Position numbers and translations under genes: made by a program. Below, one piece after another: positions 1 through 8,985 of a stretch of DNA of 31,264 nt. Position 1 is the stretch's first letter, and each line of letters opens with the position of its first letter. Location: IMG/VR virus record IMGVR_UViG_3300045284_000266, positions 1-31,264 of that record; one strand, 5' to 3'. Under the pieces are notes generated by a model. The model made no database searches and was not told the DNA's origin. It worked only from the letters and a program-made list of their open reading frames with translations. The DNA comes from a virus.

Positions 1-778
1 TCGTCGTGACCAGGCGCAGATTCGTGATGTGCAGAAAGTTCGTGCCGGTCTCGCCAACGTAGACCGCATCAGCAGCGGCGTAGTCCATGAAAAAGCTGAC
101 GATCGGAGCGGCGGCAAAGGTCGCGAAGATCGATCCGATCGCGGTGCCGGCGCCGGGGCTGTATATCCACGGTACGGACAGTGTGGCGAATGCGGCGTCT
201 TGCGCGACAAACCCAGCGCGCCAGGGCGCGGCCGGCACCGCCAGCACAAAATCAAACTGCACGCCGAGGATCCCGCGCACCCCGGCCGACGGCGAAATGA
301 AGCACATGTACGCCTGCTTGGCCGCAACGGTCGTCCCGAACGTCGCATTTTTCTGCGGCGCGATCGACACGCGGTTTTGCGTGTCGAAGGTGAAGCGATC
401 CGGTGTCGCGGTGGCGATCTCGGTCGGAATGACCGGCCGCCACGCCGCCACGCTGGTCACGCTCCACAGCGCGTTGTAGCGCGCATCGGTCAGCGCGCGC
501 TGGTAGCCGAACGCGGTCAGCTCCAACCCATCGCCCCGCACGGCGATGTCCTCAACGCGCCCCTGGAACGGCAGCACGGCCCCGTCAGTCACCACCGCGT
601 GCGGCGTACCCGCGCGATCGTAGCGTTCGAACGCGCTCGGCATGCTCAGACGCGCCGACAGTTGCAATGCCTCATCGCCGTGCAGGTTGCTGGACATGAT
701 CGCGCGCGTGAGCTGCGGCGTAAGATCGGGCTGTTGCGCGCCGCCTGGTGCGTTTTGAATGGTTAGCGTCAGTGTCAT
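1..778 (-). CDS. Distal tail / baseplate protein, 3' end outside window (partial)
   Basis: An uninterrupted minus-strand frame begins at an ATG (778-776, MTLTLTIQNAPGG) and runs off the left edge, giving at least 259 residues. The ATG overlaps the stop of the upstream gene as ATGA, so translation is coupled. The protein is beta-rich by composition, with no signal peptide or membrane segment. A stretch reading VLPFQGRVEDIAVRGDGLEL near residues 68-87 resembles the entry domain of siphovirus baseplate or tail-tip proteins. That resemblance is an impression, not a match. Its place two genes after the tape measure is where siphoviruses keep distal tail, tail-associated lysozyme or receptor-binding proteins. 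The reading frame is secure; the exact tail role is inferred from position. Confidence 0.75.
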   Translation of the reverse strand, partial: MTLTLTIQNAPGGAQQPDLTPQLTRAIMSSNLHGDEALQLSARLSMPSAFERYDRAGTPHAVVTDGAVLPFQGRVEDIAVRGDGLELTAFGYQRALTDARYNALWSVTSVAAWRPVIPTEIATATPDRFTFDTQNRVSIAPQKNATFGTTVAAKQAYMCFISPSAGVRGILGVQFDFVLAVPAAPWRAGFVAQDAAFATLSVPWIYSPGAGTAIGSIFATFAAAPIVSFFMDYAAADAVYVGETGTNFLHITNLRLVTT

Positions 779-2190
779 TGCGGCAGTAAAAATGGCGCGC
801 GCCGCGAGAGCGCGAGCGTAAAGCTGATCTGCGCCGCCGCCGTCGTATCCCACGGTCGCCAGAATGTACTCTGCGTGGTCAGCCACAGCGCGGTCATGAT
901 CGCGTCCTTCGTGACCAGATACGCATCGCCGTTGACTGGCCACGGCTCATCGGTGCCACCGGTCGCCTCACGCCCGATCACGCCCGGCGCGATCTGGGTC
1001 AGGTTTTGCGGGTCGTACACGATGCTGAGCGGGCTGGTGGCGGACACGCCATTGAACGGCGTGTAGAACGTTGGGTCGCTGACAGACGCGATCACGCGCG
1101 CGTCGTAGCTGTTGTTCAGCGCGATGCACACGACGACATCAATATCAAACGTGCTGTTAAACCAGTCCACCGAAACCTGCACGCCGGTGGCGGGCGACGC
1201 CGGCGGCATGTCGATAATGCCGAGAAAAACCGGCTGCGGGATGCCTGCCGCGCCGAAATAGGTATTCGTCACCGGCACGATCGGTCCCTCCACAGGCAGG
1301 CTGTTCCGAAACAGCACCGCCTGCATGGTGTCCGCGCCGGTCGGCGTGGCGTTGATCCGAATCGTTGCAAAGACCGCCACCTGAAAGGCGTTGGCGGCGA
1401 ACGGCGCGCTGAAGGTCTTGACGAGCTGCGCGTGGTTGGGTGCGACCGAGAGCCGCATGATGCTGCCGTTTGATGCGTGCGCTGCCGCGTCGGCGGTTGG
1501 TGTCGCCGTGCCGCCGCCGGTATTGGTCATCGTTTCAGCTTCGATCAGTTCGATCCGGTTCTGCGGAGCGATCAGGAGATACCCGAGCTGGAACGCCAGC
1601 ACCGAGCGGTTGAGCGGCCCCGAGAGCGTCGCGACGGTCGGTGTGAGGTGATTCACCGCCCCGGCCGCAAACGTGGCGGTCAGCACGGCCGGCATGCCCG
1701 CCGTGTTGGTGGTCGCGGTTTGCGTCGCGCCGACCCAGAGCGGGCTGCGCACGAAGGACAGCACAATATTCTGAATCACGTACTTGCCGAAATACTCGTG
1801 CCACATGGCCGGCAGCGCCATCCCGGCCGCCGCCGTCCCTGGCGCGCGTCCGCGCACGAGCGCGATCTGCGGCGCGCTGATCGTCGCGACCGTCGAATCT
1901 TGCGCGATGGCGCGCAGCGTGACCGCGCCGACCTTCTCACCCTGCCACCAGCGAAACGATTGCTCGATCAGCGTCTGCAATGCGTCCGCCGCCGCGTAGG
2001 CCAGCGCAGCGGTTGTGCCCATCGCATGCACGGTGATCGTGTCCGCAACCACATCATACGGCCCCTGCCCGCCCAGCAGGCTCTCGCGCAGCGGCGCAAC
2101 CCCTGGCGCGTAGCTGACGAGCGCATAGTTGACGCCATCGGTCAATTCGATCGTGGTCGTCCCGTCCGTAATGGCGAGATAACTAAACAT
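775..2190 (-). CDS. Distal tail protein (Dit-like), hypothetical virion protein
   Basis: This gene encodes 471 residues and follows directly after the tape measure gene, overlapping its end by 8 bases. The N-terminus (FSYLAITDGTTTIELTDG) is a short beta-rich start common in phage distal tail components. Residues 60-80 are Ala-rich, and a region from about 125 to 160 (WHEYFGKYVIQN) is followed by long Ala/Thr-rich beta segments. No enzyme motif, Cys cluster or membrane helix is visible. In siphoviruses the gene after the tape measure usually encodes Dit, the hub ring at the tail tip, and the length allows an added carbohydrate-binding domain. The function is inferred from order only. It hands over to the next gene through an ATGA overlap. 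Confidence 0.7.
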   Translation of the reverse strand: MFSYLAITDGTTTIELTDGVNYALVSYAPGVAPLRESLLGGQGPYDVVADTITVHAMGTTAALAYAAADALQTLIEQSFRWWQGEKVGAVTLRAIAQDSTVATISAPQIALVRGRAPGTAAAGMALPAMWHEYFGKYVIQNIVLSFVRSPLWVGATQTATTNTAGMPAVLTATFAAGAVNHLTPTVATLSGPLNRSVLAFQLGYLLIAPQNRIELIEAETMTNTGGGTATPTADAAAHASNGSIMRLSVAPNHAQLVKTFSAPFAANAFQVAVFATIRINATPTGADTMQAVLFRNSLPVEGPIVPVTNTYFGAAGIPQPVFLGIIDMPPASPATGVQVSVDWFNSTFDIDVVVCIALNNSYDARVIASVSDPTFYTPFNGVSATSPLSIVYDPQNLTQIAPGVIGREATGGTDEPWPVNGDAYLVTKDAIMTALWLTTQSTFWRPWDTTAAAQISFTLALSRRAPFLLPQ

Positions 2191-5100
2191 TGGCCACCCG
2201 CATCCGAATATCCGCGCCGCGCCCCTCGGCCGCTAGTCCCGCCTGCACACCGCGCGTGATGTCGGCGACCGTGAGGCTCGACCCGCGCGCGTCGACGTTG
2301 ATAATCGTTTGGTTGCTGACGCCACCCATGCCGCGCATCCCGCCCAGCTGTGTGAGGCTGGGCATCGCGTTTCTAATCGCCGCCGTCGGCGTGACATAGC
2401 TGTTGGTGTCGGGCGTCACGATCTCCGGGCCTCTTTCCCCCACGATATACGAATCCATCGCTGTCATCGAGCCGCCCGACGCCTTGCCGCCGCCGTCGTC
2501 GCCGCCGCCCTGGTGGCGCGGGTTCTGGTCTTCCTCCGCGCGCTGGCCGTGCGACTCGTAGTTGGTCGTGACGGTGGTGGTGATCTGCGTGGGGATGCGC
2601 TCTAAGCTCTCGATATAATGATCGGCGTCCTGCTTGCCCTCCACGAAGTTGTTGGTCTGCGTCGCGACGTACTCCTTGGCATAGTCGTCCATCGCCTTCT
2701 GGGTATCCTGGGCCGACTGCTGCTCGTCGCGCAGCTTGCCGATCAGGCCGTCGATCGAGCCGCCCGAGTCCTTGGCGCTATCGTCGATGTGCTGCGCCAT
2801 CCGCAAAAAGGTGGTCGCGGTGCTGCTCTCTTGCAGCCCATACTCTTTTTCCAGCGCGGCGGTGATCTCGGCCGCCTTGTCCTTGGCGATATTGCCCAGA
2901 CTGGCCTGCGCCACCGTGTAGTCGATCAGCATCTGGCCCAGATGTTGCTTTTGGGCATCCTGCTGGCGCGCGTAGGACAGCGCCGCCGCGCCCTCCTGGT
3001 CAGCGTAGGACTGATTGACCTGTGCGATCTGGTCGTCGATGCCCTTTTTCTGCTCTTTGGTGGTCGCGTCCTGCTTTTTGGCCTCTAAGTCCGCAATCTT
3101 CTGCGCGTGGTCGGCCGATCGTTGCTCGACGCCGGTTGCGAACTCGCTGTAGCTGGTGGCGTACTTCTGCACCGCGTCCTGGCCATCCTGGAAGGTCTTC
3201 TCGATCTTCTTGCCTAAGTCCTCGATATCCTTGGCGGTCAGCGCGGTCTGCTCGCTCAGGCCACTCTCAGCGCCTTGCAGCTCGGTCGCGCGCTGGGTCG
3301 CGGTCATGGTGTGCGCGGTCTGCTCAATCAGCGCCTGCGACACCTGGTTATAGGCGGCGGTCACTTGCACCAGGCCGTCGCGGTGCGATTGGATGGTCTT
3401 GAGCTCGGCGTTGTACTGGTCTTCTGAGAGCATCCCGGCCGCCATGCGCTGGCCCAGGCTCTCGACCTCGCCCTGAATCTGGTCGCGCAGCACCTGGATC
3501 GTGGCCGCATATGGTTCGAGCGCCTTTTTGGCCTCGCCGGTCTGAGTGGCGTAGTCCTCGATCGCGAGTGTTGAGGCCTCCCACCAGGGCTTGGCGTTCA
3601 GCAGCTCCTGGGTCGCGGTCTGCACCTTGCCGATGAAATCGTTGTAGGCTAAGACCACCCCGCCGACCGCCACGGCGATCAGCGCGTAGGGCGCCAGCGC
3701 GGCCATGATCGCGGCGGCGTTGGCGTAGAACGCGGCGGCCTGGGCGGCGATGGCCGGGATGCTTTCGTAGATCGCCGGGATGGCGCTTGCGGTCTGGACA
3801 AGCGCGTAGGCGACGAGGGCGGCGGTCACGCCCGTGAGGGCTGGGATCGCCAGGGTCTGGGCGGTCGAGGCAAACTTTGCCAGGAAGGTCTCGCCCTTGA
3901 TGGTCGCGTCGGCGTAGTCGGTGATCGCGTTGATGCCACTCGCCAGGATGTTGATCAGCTTGGTCAGGATGGGCAGCATGGCCGTGCCAACGGTGATCTG
4001 GAAGGCCTCCAGACTGCCCATCATATTGTCCATCGCCACGTTGAAGCCCTGTTGCTTCTTGGCGGCCTGGACAGCGGCCGATCCAGCCTTGGCCATCTCC
4101 TCGGCCATATGGGCGTAGCCGTCCGCCCCGGCATCGGCTAGCATGCCGGCGGTGCGGATCGCGTCCGCCCCAAAGGCGGCGTTCAGGGCGGCGCTCTTTT
4201 GGGCCGCGCTCATGCCCTTCAGGCTGTCTTGCAGCAGCTGCGCGGCCTTGTCCATCCCGATGAACGCGCCCTGGGCGTCGTAGAACTTGGAGGTTCCTTC
4301 AGCCGTCAGCAGATTCAGGTTTTTGAAGGCGGCCGCCTGGCTGTCGGTGGTCGGCTGGAGGCGGGTAAGGAAGGTCTTAAACGAGGTGCCGGCGTCGGCG
4401 GCGCTGGAGAAGCCTGACGAGATCAGCGCCATACTCGTGACGGTCTCGCGGAAACTCAGCCCGGCGATGTCGGCCGACTTGCCCGAATTGGCGAGGCCCA
4501 GCGCCAGGTCGTCCACGTCCACGGTCGAGGCGTTGGCGGCCTGCGAGAGGAGGTTGACCGAGTCCTTCAGGAAGGCGGCCTTTTCCGTCGACGATGCGGC
4601 GGCGTCGACCCACACGCCCAGCTGCTTGGACGCAATCTCGGCCGCCTGGGCGATCGACACCTCGCCGGCGGCGGCGAGATTCAGCACGTCGCGCAGCCCG
4701 CCGGCGGCGATCGTGGCCGGCTCGATGCCGCCTTTGGCCATCTCGATTGCGGCCTGCTGGACTTCAGCGGTACTGACCGGCAGCTCACGCCCGAGCGAAA
4801 TGAACAGATCCTTGAATTGGTCGAGCGACTGGCCGCTTTCGTTCAGGGCGCTGCCGGTGACAGAGGCGAAGCGGTTCATGCCGCTCTCGAAGTCGCCCGA
4901 CACGTTGATGGTGTCGCCGACGAATTTCAGGATCGCGCGCCCGGCCTGCGCGGCCGCGTTGGTCAGCAGCACGCCGATCTGACGCACGGCGCCAACAGCG
5001 GCCTGCTGGAGGAAGTTGAGGCCGCCGCCGCCCTTTTCCGAATCCTTGCCCAGCTGTTCCGCGCCCTTGCCGGCCACTGCCGCCGCAGCCCCGAGCGCCT

Positions 5101-5398
5101 GCGCATCGCCCGCCGCCACGGCGGTCTCGTGGGCAAGCCCGGCCGCCGCGTCAGCGGCCGAGATGAACCGCCCGTTCGCGTCGCGCAGCCGGCCATTCGC
5201 GTCGGTGTACGACCCCACCATGCGCTGCGCGGCGGCGGCCGCAGCGAGTGACGCATCGTCGAGCGCATTCACGCCCGCAACCGCCGGCGCGGCGGCAGCG
5301 GCCAGCTTGGTCTCAGCCGCCGCCGCCTGCTGCAAGGTATTCAGATACTGATCGCCGCCTTCAGCGACGAGACTAACGCCGACCGGCTCTAACGCCAT
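2183..5398 (-). CDS. Phage tail tape measure protein, TP901 family
   Basis: A 1071-residue protein that sets tail length and is packed in the tail lumen before DNA ejection. The conserved TP901 tape-measure core spans about residues 165-450, with hallmark wording such as IEMAKGGI, SKQLGVW and LANSGKSADIAGLSF. Hydrophobic segments follow at about 515-600 (VTAALVAYALVQTASAIPAIY and ALIAVAVGGVVLAYNDF). A long Gln/Ala/Asp/Lys-rich coiled-coil region runs from about 620 to 930. The C-terminus holds the VGERGPEIVTP motif seen in many tape measures. The first 150 residues are very Ala-rich. At roughly 0.15 nm per residue the predicted tail is near 160 nm. The start overlaps the end of the frameshifted chaperone gene by 26 bases. 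Confidence 0.95.
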   Translation of the reverse strand: MALEPVGVSLVAEGGDQYLNTLQQAAAAETKLAAAAAPAVAGVNALDDASLAAAAAAQRMVGSYTDANGRLRDANGRFISAADAAAGLAHETAVAAGDAQALGAAAAVAGKGAEQLGKDSEKGGGGLNFLQQAAVGAVRQIGVLLTNAAAQAGRAILKFVGDTINVSGDFESGMNRFASVTGSALNESGQSLDQFKDLFISLGRELPVSTAEVQQAAIEMAKGGIEPATIAAGGLRDVLNLAAAGEVSIAQAAEIASKQLGVWVDAAASSTEKAAFLKDSVNLLSQAANASTVDVDDLALGLANSGKSADIAGLSFRETVTSMALISSGFSSAADAGTSFKTFLTRLQPTTDSQAAAFKNLNLLTAEGTSKFYDAQGAFIGMDKAAQLLQDSLKGMSAAQKSAALNAAFGADAIRTAGMLADAGADGYAHMAEEMAKAGSAAVQAAKKQQGFNVAMDNMMGSLEAFQITVGTAMLPILTKLINILASGINAITDYADATIKGETFLAKFASTAQTLAIPALTGVTAALVAYALVQTASAIPAIYESIPAIAAQAAAFYANAAAIMAALAPYALIAVAVGGVVLAYNDFIGKVQTATQELLNAKPWWEASTLAIEDYATQTGEAKKALEPYAATIQVLRDQIQGEVESLGQRMAAGMLSEDQYNAELKTIQSHRDGLVQVTAAYNQVSQALIEQTAHTMTATQRATELQGAESGLSEQTALTAKDIEDLGKKIEKTFQDGQDAVQKYATSYSEFATGVEQRSADHAQKIADLEAKKQDATTKEQKKGIDDQIAQVNQSYADQEGAAALSYARQQDAQKQHLGQMLIDYTVAQASLGNIAKDKAAEITAALEKEYGLQESSTATTFLRMAQHIDDSAKDSGGSIDGLIGKLRDEQQSAQDTQKAMDDYAKEYVATQTNNFVEGKQDADHYIESLERIPTQITTTVTTNYESHGQRAEEDQNPRHQGGGDDGGGKASGGSMTAMDSYIVGERGPEIVTPDTNSYVTPTAAIRNAMPSLTQLGGMRGMGGVSNQTIINVDARGSSLTVADITRGVQAGLAAEGRGADIRMRVANV

Positions 5399-5612
5399 GA
5401 CTGCCCTTCAGACTCTGCGCGTAGTGATCGACCGCCGCAAAGCGCATCTCGATCCGGTACTCCGCCACAATCAGCGCCTGGCTATCGCTATCCAGGCTAT
5501 CGAACCGTTCGAACGTATAGCCCCGCCAGCGGCACGCGCGCAGCAGCTCGTAGTCGCTGCTGAAGCCCATCGCGCCGGATGGAGGATCCAGGCTGGGGCT
5601 AAACAGCGGCTT
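5373..5612 (-). CDS. Tail assembly chaperone, frameshift extension (T-like part of G-T)
   Basis: This 79-codon segment lies in the frame one base downstream of the 5599-6150 gene. It reads KPLFSPSLDPPSGAMGFSSD and on to QALIVAEYRIEMRFAAVD, the ALIVAxYR wording being typical of the T half of phage tail-assembly chaperones. There is no ribosome binding site for it. The only internal ATG (5570) has no purine-rich leader. It is therefore most likely made as a C-terminal extension of the upstream protein by ribosomal frameshifting near GGGG at 5616-5613. The resulting fusion would recruit tape measure and tube subunits during tail assembly. The segment ends 26 bases inside the tape measure gene, the usual arrangement. 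Confidence 0.8.
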   Translation of the reverse strand, partial: KPLFSPSLDPPSGAMGFSSDYELLRACRWRGYTFERFDSLDSDSQALIVAEYRIEMRFAAVDHYAQSLKGSHGVRAGRR

Positions 5613-6150
5613 CCCCTGGTAGGTCGGCTGGAAAGGCGGCGATATGCGCCTGGATCGCCGCCTCCTGCGGCGCGCTTCGCTCAAAGATTGCTTTGAGCAG
5701 ATCCGTCCAGTCGTCGTCGCTCCCCACGCACACGAAGGCGACGTAGACGTAGTGGTCGTCAAAGCCGGCGAGATCGATTCCTTCAGCCAGCATATCCGCG
5801 CGCACCCCTGCCACCGCGTCCGCGTCCACCTCGCACACCACGCCGCGCCGGATGGCCAGCCGCTTCAGCCGCGCGCCGGTCTCCTCGTTGACCCTGGTAT
5901 TCCAGTCGCGCTTGAGATCCTGGTAGATCGGGTGCTGCGGGTTGGGAATGGTCACATTGCCGTCGCCGTAGTCGACCGTGGACTGCGGCGGCCGCGGCTC
6001 TTCAAACCCCGCCGCCTGCGTGACCTGACGCCGGGTCTCGGCGCGCAGCAGGCTCGACACCTTGCGGATCTGCACCGTGCGCCCGGTGTCCTGAAAGGTG
6101 TGGTCGTAGAGCGTCTCCGGCGGCGGTGTGCGGCCGTTCTTTTGCGACAT
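5599..6150 (-). CDS. Tail assembly chaperone (G-like)
   Basis: This 183-residue soluble, acidic protein sits between the tail tube and tape measure genes, the fixed place of the G chaperone. It starts at an ATG preceded by a strong AGGGAGG ribosome site five bases upstream. The N-terminal part (TLYDHTFQDTGRTVQIRKVSS) is a compact alpha/beta start. The C-terminal half is helical and ends LPGEAAV before TAG at 5601-5599. A second frame stays open through the end of this gene and continues into the tape measure start, so a fraction of ribosomes probably shift and make a longer G-T protein. Identification rests on gene order, length and the overlapping frame rather than strong sequence recognition of G itself. 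Confidence 0.8.
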   Translation of the reverse strand: MSQKNGRTPPPETLYDHTFQDTGRTVQIRKVSSLLRAETRRQVTQAAGFEEPRPPQSTVDYGDGNVTIPNPQHPIYQDLKRDWNTRVNEETGARLKRLAIRRGVVCEVDADAVAGVRADMLAEGIDLAGFDDHYVYVAFVCVGSDDDWTDLLKAIFERSAPQEAAIQAHIAAFPADLPGEAAV

Positions 6151-6159
6151 GACCCCTCC

Positions 6160-7704
6160 CTATAGCACCGGCGCCGCGCCGACCAGGATGATCCCATCAG
6201 TCAGGCCACCGCCCAGGCCGCCGATCGACAGATAGTTCGCGGCGGTCTGCACGTCCGGCGTCGGCGGCACGGCCAGCCGGTTCGCGCGCCCGAACGTCGG
6301 CAGGTTGCCCGGCAGCCGGCTGGTGTTTGATTCGCCCCACAGCGCGCCGCCCATCACGGTCGCGTAGAGCGTGGCGGTCGGCCCGCTGCGCGTCGCGGCG
6401 ATATAGCCGCACTCGCTGGTGGCCCAGACAATATCCTGGATCGCGCTGACCGCCGCGCCCGGCAACACCAGCGTCGTCCATGTCGCGCCGCCATTGGCGG
6501 TGTAGCTGACCACGCCCAGCAGCGTGCCGACCCAGTATTCCTGGGGCGACTTGACCGCCACTGCCTGAAGCGTGCCCGTGACGCTGGCGGCCGTCGCGGC
6601 CCAGGTCAGCCCGCGATTGGTCGACTTGAGGCTCGTGTTCGATGCGCCGACGGCCAGCAGCGTGCCCGCCGCGCCGTGGATTCTGAGCAGGTTGTTGGTG
6701 GTGGCCGCCGCGGCGCTCAGCACGCTCACGCCGGACAGGATATCGGTCGAGACGTAGATGTAACCGCCGTCGCCGACGAAGTACACCCGGCTGGGGCTCT
6801 CGACGAACAGGTCGTTCGGCGTCTTGGCAGCGACAAAGCCGGTCGAGACCTTGGTGTAGGTTCCTGGCACGCCGGTCATCTGATTGATCTGACTGACATA
6901 GTAGGCGTTCTCGGTTTTGCAGACGACGACCAGATACTGGCCCACGATATCGATCGCGGTGACCAGGCTGCCGATAGCGAGGCCGGTGATCGTGCTATCG
7001 CTCCAGTTCGCGCCGCCATCGACCGAATATTTCACGATGCCGTTGACCGCGCTCGACCCGCCAGCGGTCTGCTGCAAGGCGTAGATCCACTGCGTGCCGT
7101 CGTTGGGCGGCCCGCAGTCGGAGCACTGCTGGAAGCCGCCGTAGACGATATCGACCACCTCGGTTGTGACCGACACCGCAGCCACCTCGCCGATGCCCAG
7201 GCCGCCGACGCTGTACACATCGCCCAGCCAGCTAAACTGCACCGCCGCCGTGCTTTCGTCGCTGCCATCGAACGGCGTGCGGCCAGCGTAGGTCTTGTCG
7301 CTCGACAGGCCGCGGCTCAAAATGTTCATCGTCAGCCAGCCGTTGAGCGGGTCGGCCGGGTCGTTGCACAGCCCCTCCGACTCGTAGAACGACACCGGGC
7401 AGTTGAGCCGGAACTTGTACCAGGGGATGCCGCCGTATTTTTGCTTAAAGGTCACTTCCGCACCGGGGATGTCGGGCGCATCGATCGTGATGCCAGTCTG
7501 CTTGAACAGGCCACGCACCCGTGGGTCGTTGACGTTGATCGCGTTGATTGAGCCGCGATCGGGCCGGCTAATGTCGCCGATCATCAGATACTGCTCATCC
7601 ATGCCGGCGAAGCGGATCGGATTCGTCGGCAGCGGCCCGCCGCGCTGGCTGAAGGCGCGGATAAAGTTCTGGCCAAGGTTCTCGTTTGACTGCGTGACCG
7701 GCAT
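6160..7704 (-). CDS. Major tail tube protein with Asp-box beta-propeller-like extension
   Basis: A 514-residue protein located just upstream of the tail chaperone pair, where siphoviruses encode the tail tube subunit. Tube proteins are usually 150-300 residues, so this one is long. Residues 1-170 form a first part (FIRAFSQRGGPLP, GIPWYKFRLNCPVSFYESEG). From about 180 the chain carries bacterial-neuraminidase-type Asp-box motifs: SVDGGANW (227-234), STNRGLTW (361-368) and TANGGATW (402-409). This spacing fits beta-propeller blades, as in sialidase and photosystem II assembly factor (YCF48) families. A CSDC pair lies near 194. It starts at an ATG with AAAGGAG upstream. Alternative: a large decorated virion protein that is not the tube, in which case the tube protein would be unassigned. 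Confidence 0.65.
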   Translation of the reverse strand: MPVTQSNENLGQNFIRAFSQRGGPLPTNPIRFAGMDEQYLMIGDISRPDRGSINAINVNDPRVRGLFKQTGITIDAPDIPGAEVTFKQKYGGIPWYKFRLNCPVSFYESEGLCNDPADPLNGWLTMNILSRGLSSDKTYAGRTPFDGSDESTAAVQFSWLGDVYSVGGLGIGEVAAVSVTTEVVDIVYGGFQQCSDCGPPNDGTQWIYALQQTAGGSSAVNGIVKYSVDGGANWSDSTITGLAIGSLVTAIDIVGQYLVVVCKTENAYYVSQINQMTGVPGTYTKVSTGFVAAKTPNDLFVESPSRVYFVGDGGYIYVSTDILSGVSVLSAAAATTNNLLRIHGAAGTLLAVGASNTSLKSTNRGLTWAATAASVTGTLQAVAVKSPQEYWVGTLLGVVSYTANGGATWTTLVLPGAAVSAIQDIVWATSECGYIAATRSGPTATLYATVMGGALWGESNTSRLPGNLPTFGRANRLAVPPTPDVQTAANYLSIGGLGGGLTDGIILVGAAPVL

Positions 7705-7716
7705 AGCATTGCTCCT

Positions 7717-8985
7717 TTAGGCGATGAAGCCCCGACGTAGAATGTTATCGCTCGACATCTTCCAGGCCTGAATATGCCCTAAGCGTGTGCCGAAGGGATT
7801 GTCCAGATCCTTCTGGCTGCGCTGATAGCGCTCGGTCTCGGTGGCTTGCAAGGCCATGTCCAGCTGCAAATCGTGCAGGCGCTCATTCGTCTCGCGACAG
7901 GCGACGATCCGCCGCTTGACCTCGGCCGCCGCCAGCATCGTGACGACCTGCCGCCACTTCGTCGCCATCTGTCCGCGCTCCAGGGGGTAGCCGGCGAGAT
8001 AGCGGAGTATCACCCGATCGGGCTCGGCGTAGCAGCAGCCGCTCGACCAGACGCCCGTGCTGGCGTTGTAGGCCGCCTGCGCCGGCGTGATCAGGCCCAG
8101 CGTGCGGTCGCGAATGCCCGACCGCGCGATCACCCGTCCCACTGTGCCGGGGTCGGTCGAGCCGTTCAATGGATCGCAGCAGAAGCCCGCGCCCCAGCCG
8201 CCGCAGTCGGCGGTCTCGTACTCCAAGAGCGCCTGGCAGTCGTCGACCGTCAGCCCGCCGCCGTTGGTCGTGCGCTGATAGACATCGAGCGCGGTCACGA
8301 AATTCGCGGCGTTGGTCGGGTTGATCGCGTTCAACACCGGCGCTTCGTACAGGATGGGCCTGACGACCAACCACCGGCGCCCGACGATGATCACATTGCC
8401 GCCCGCGATGGAGACCTGAATCGGCTCGATCCGCCAGCGGTCGAAGGTGCGCGTATCGTCGAAGCGATCCGCCGCGCTGAAGTACACCGCGATCTCACTG
8501 ATGTCTGTGACCGTGGTGGGCAGCGTGATGGTGAACGTATCGTCAAAGCCGGTATTGAACTCGTCGCTATAGACCAGCGCGCCGCCGCCCACCGTCGCGC
8601 TCGCGATCAGGGTCAGCTGCTCCACGCCCATGGCCTGGATATGAAACTCGGGTGCCATGACCGCCACCCTTCTCCCGGTCGCGTCGACGTTGCGGTAGCG
8701 CACCTGGCTGGCGTCGTTGAAGCGTGGCCACGATAAGGGCTCGGTCTCCACATACTGCGGCGCGACGCGGTAGCCCAGATAGTCGAGCAGCATCTGTTCG
8801 GCCCGCTCGATCGCGCGCCTGAGATCGTCCCGCCCGGCGGTGTCACTGCCCTGCCAGCTATACTCGCGCAGCAACCCACTGCACTTGGACTGGTCGATAA
8901 TCACGCGGTTATCGGCCAAACCCCAAAAAAGCCACGGGTTCATCCCGATCTCTGCGCGCCAGATGTCGAGCGGTAGCAGGTTCAT
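7717..8985 (-). CDS. Virion protein, possible head-tail connector with long insertion
   Basis: This gene encodes 422 residues and overlaps the preceding gene as ATGA. The N-terminus (residues 50-80, DDLRRAIERAEQMLLDYLGYRV) is a helical pair of the type seen in gp6-like head-tail connectors, which are much shorter. The C-terminal 90 residues are again helical and charged (EVKRRIVACRETNERLHDLQLDM). The middle is beta-rich and contains a Cys group (ADCGGWGAGFCCDPL, then SSGCCYAEP) that could bind metal or form disulfides. It lies between the glycan cassette and the tail tube gene, the neck region of the map. The connector role is inferred from location and the helical ends; no family match is certain. 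Confidence 0.6.
   Translation of the reverse strand: MNLLPLDIWRAEIGMNPWLFWGLADNRVIIDQSKCSGLLREYSWQGSDTAGRDDLRRAIERAEQMLLDYLGYRVAPQYVETEPLSWPRFNDASQVRYRNVDATGRRVAVMAPEFHIQAMGVEQLTLIASATVGGGALVYSDEFNTGFDDTFTITLPTTVTDISEIAVYFSAADRFDDTRTFDRWRIEPIQVSIAGGNVIIVGRRWLVVRPILYEAPVLNAINPTNAANFVTALDVYQRTTNGGGLTVDDCQALLEYETADCGGWGAGFCCDPLNGSTDPGTVGRVIARSGIRDRTLGLITPAQAAYNASTGVWSSGCCYAEPDRVILRYLAGYPLERGQMATKWRQVVTMLAAAEVKRRIVACRETNERLHDLQLDMALQATETERYQRSQKDLDNPFGTRLGHIQAWKMSSDNILRRGFIA

Noticed and set aside
5613-5762. N-terminal part of the 129-codon frame across the tail chaperone junction
   Set aside because: Its Arg-rich text is the wrong frame of the G-like gene. Only the part after the shift site looks like protein.
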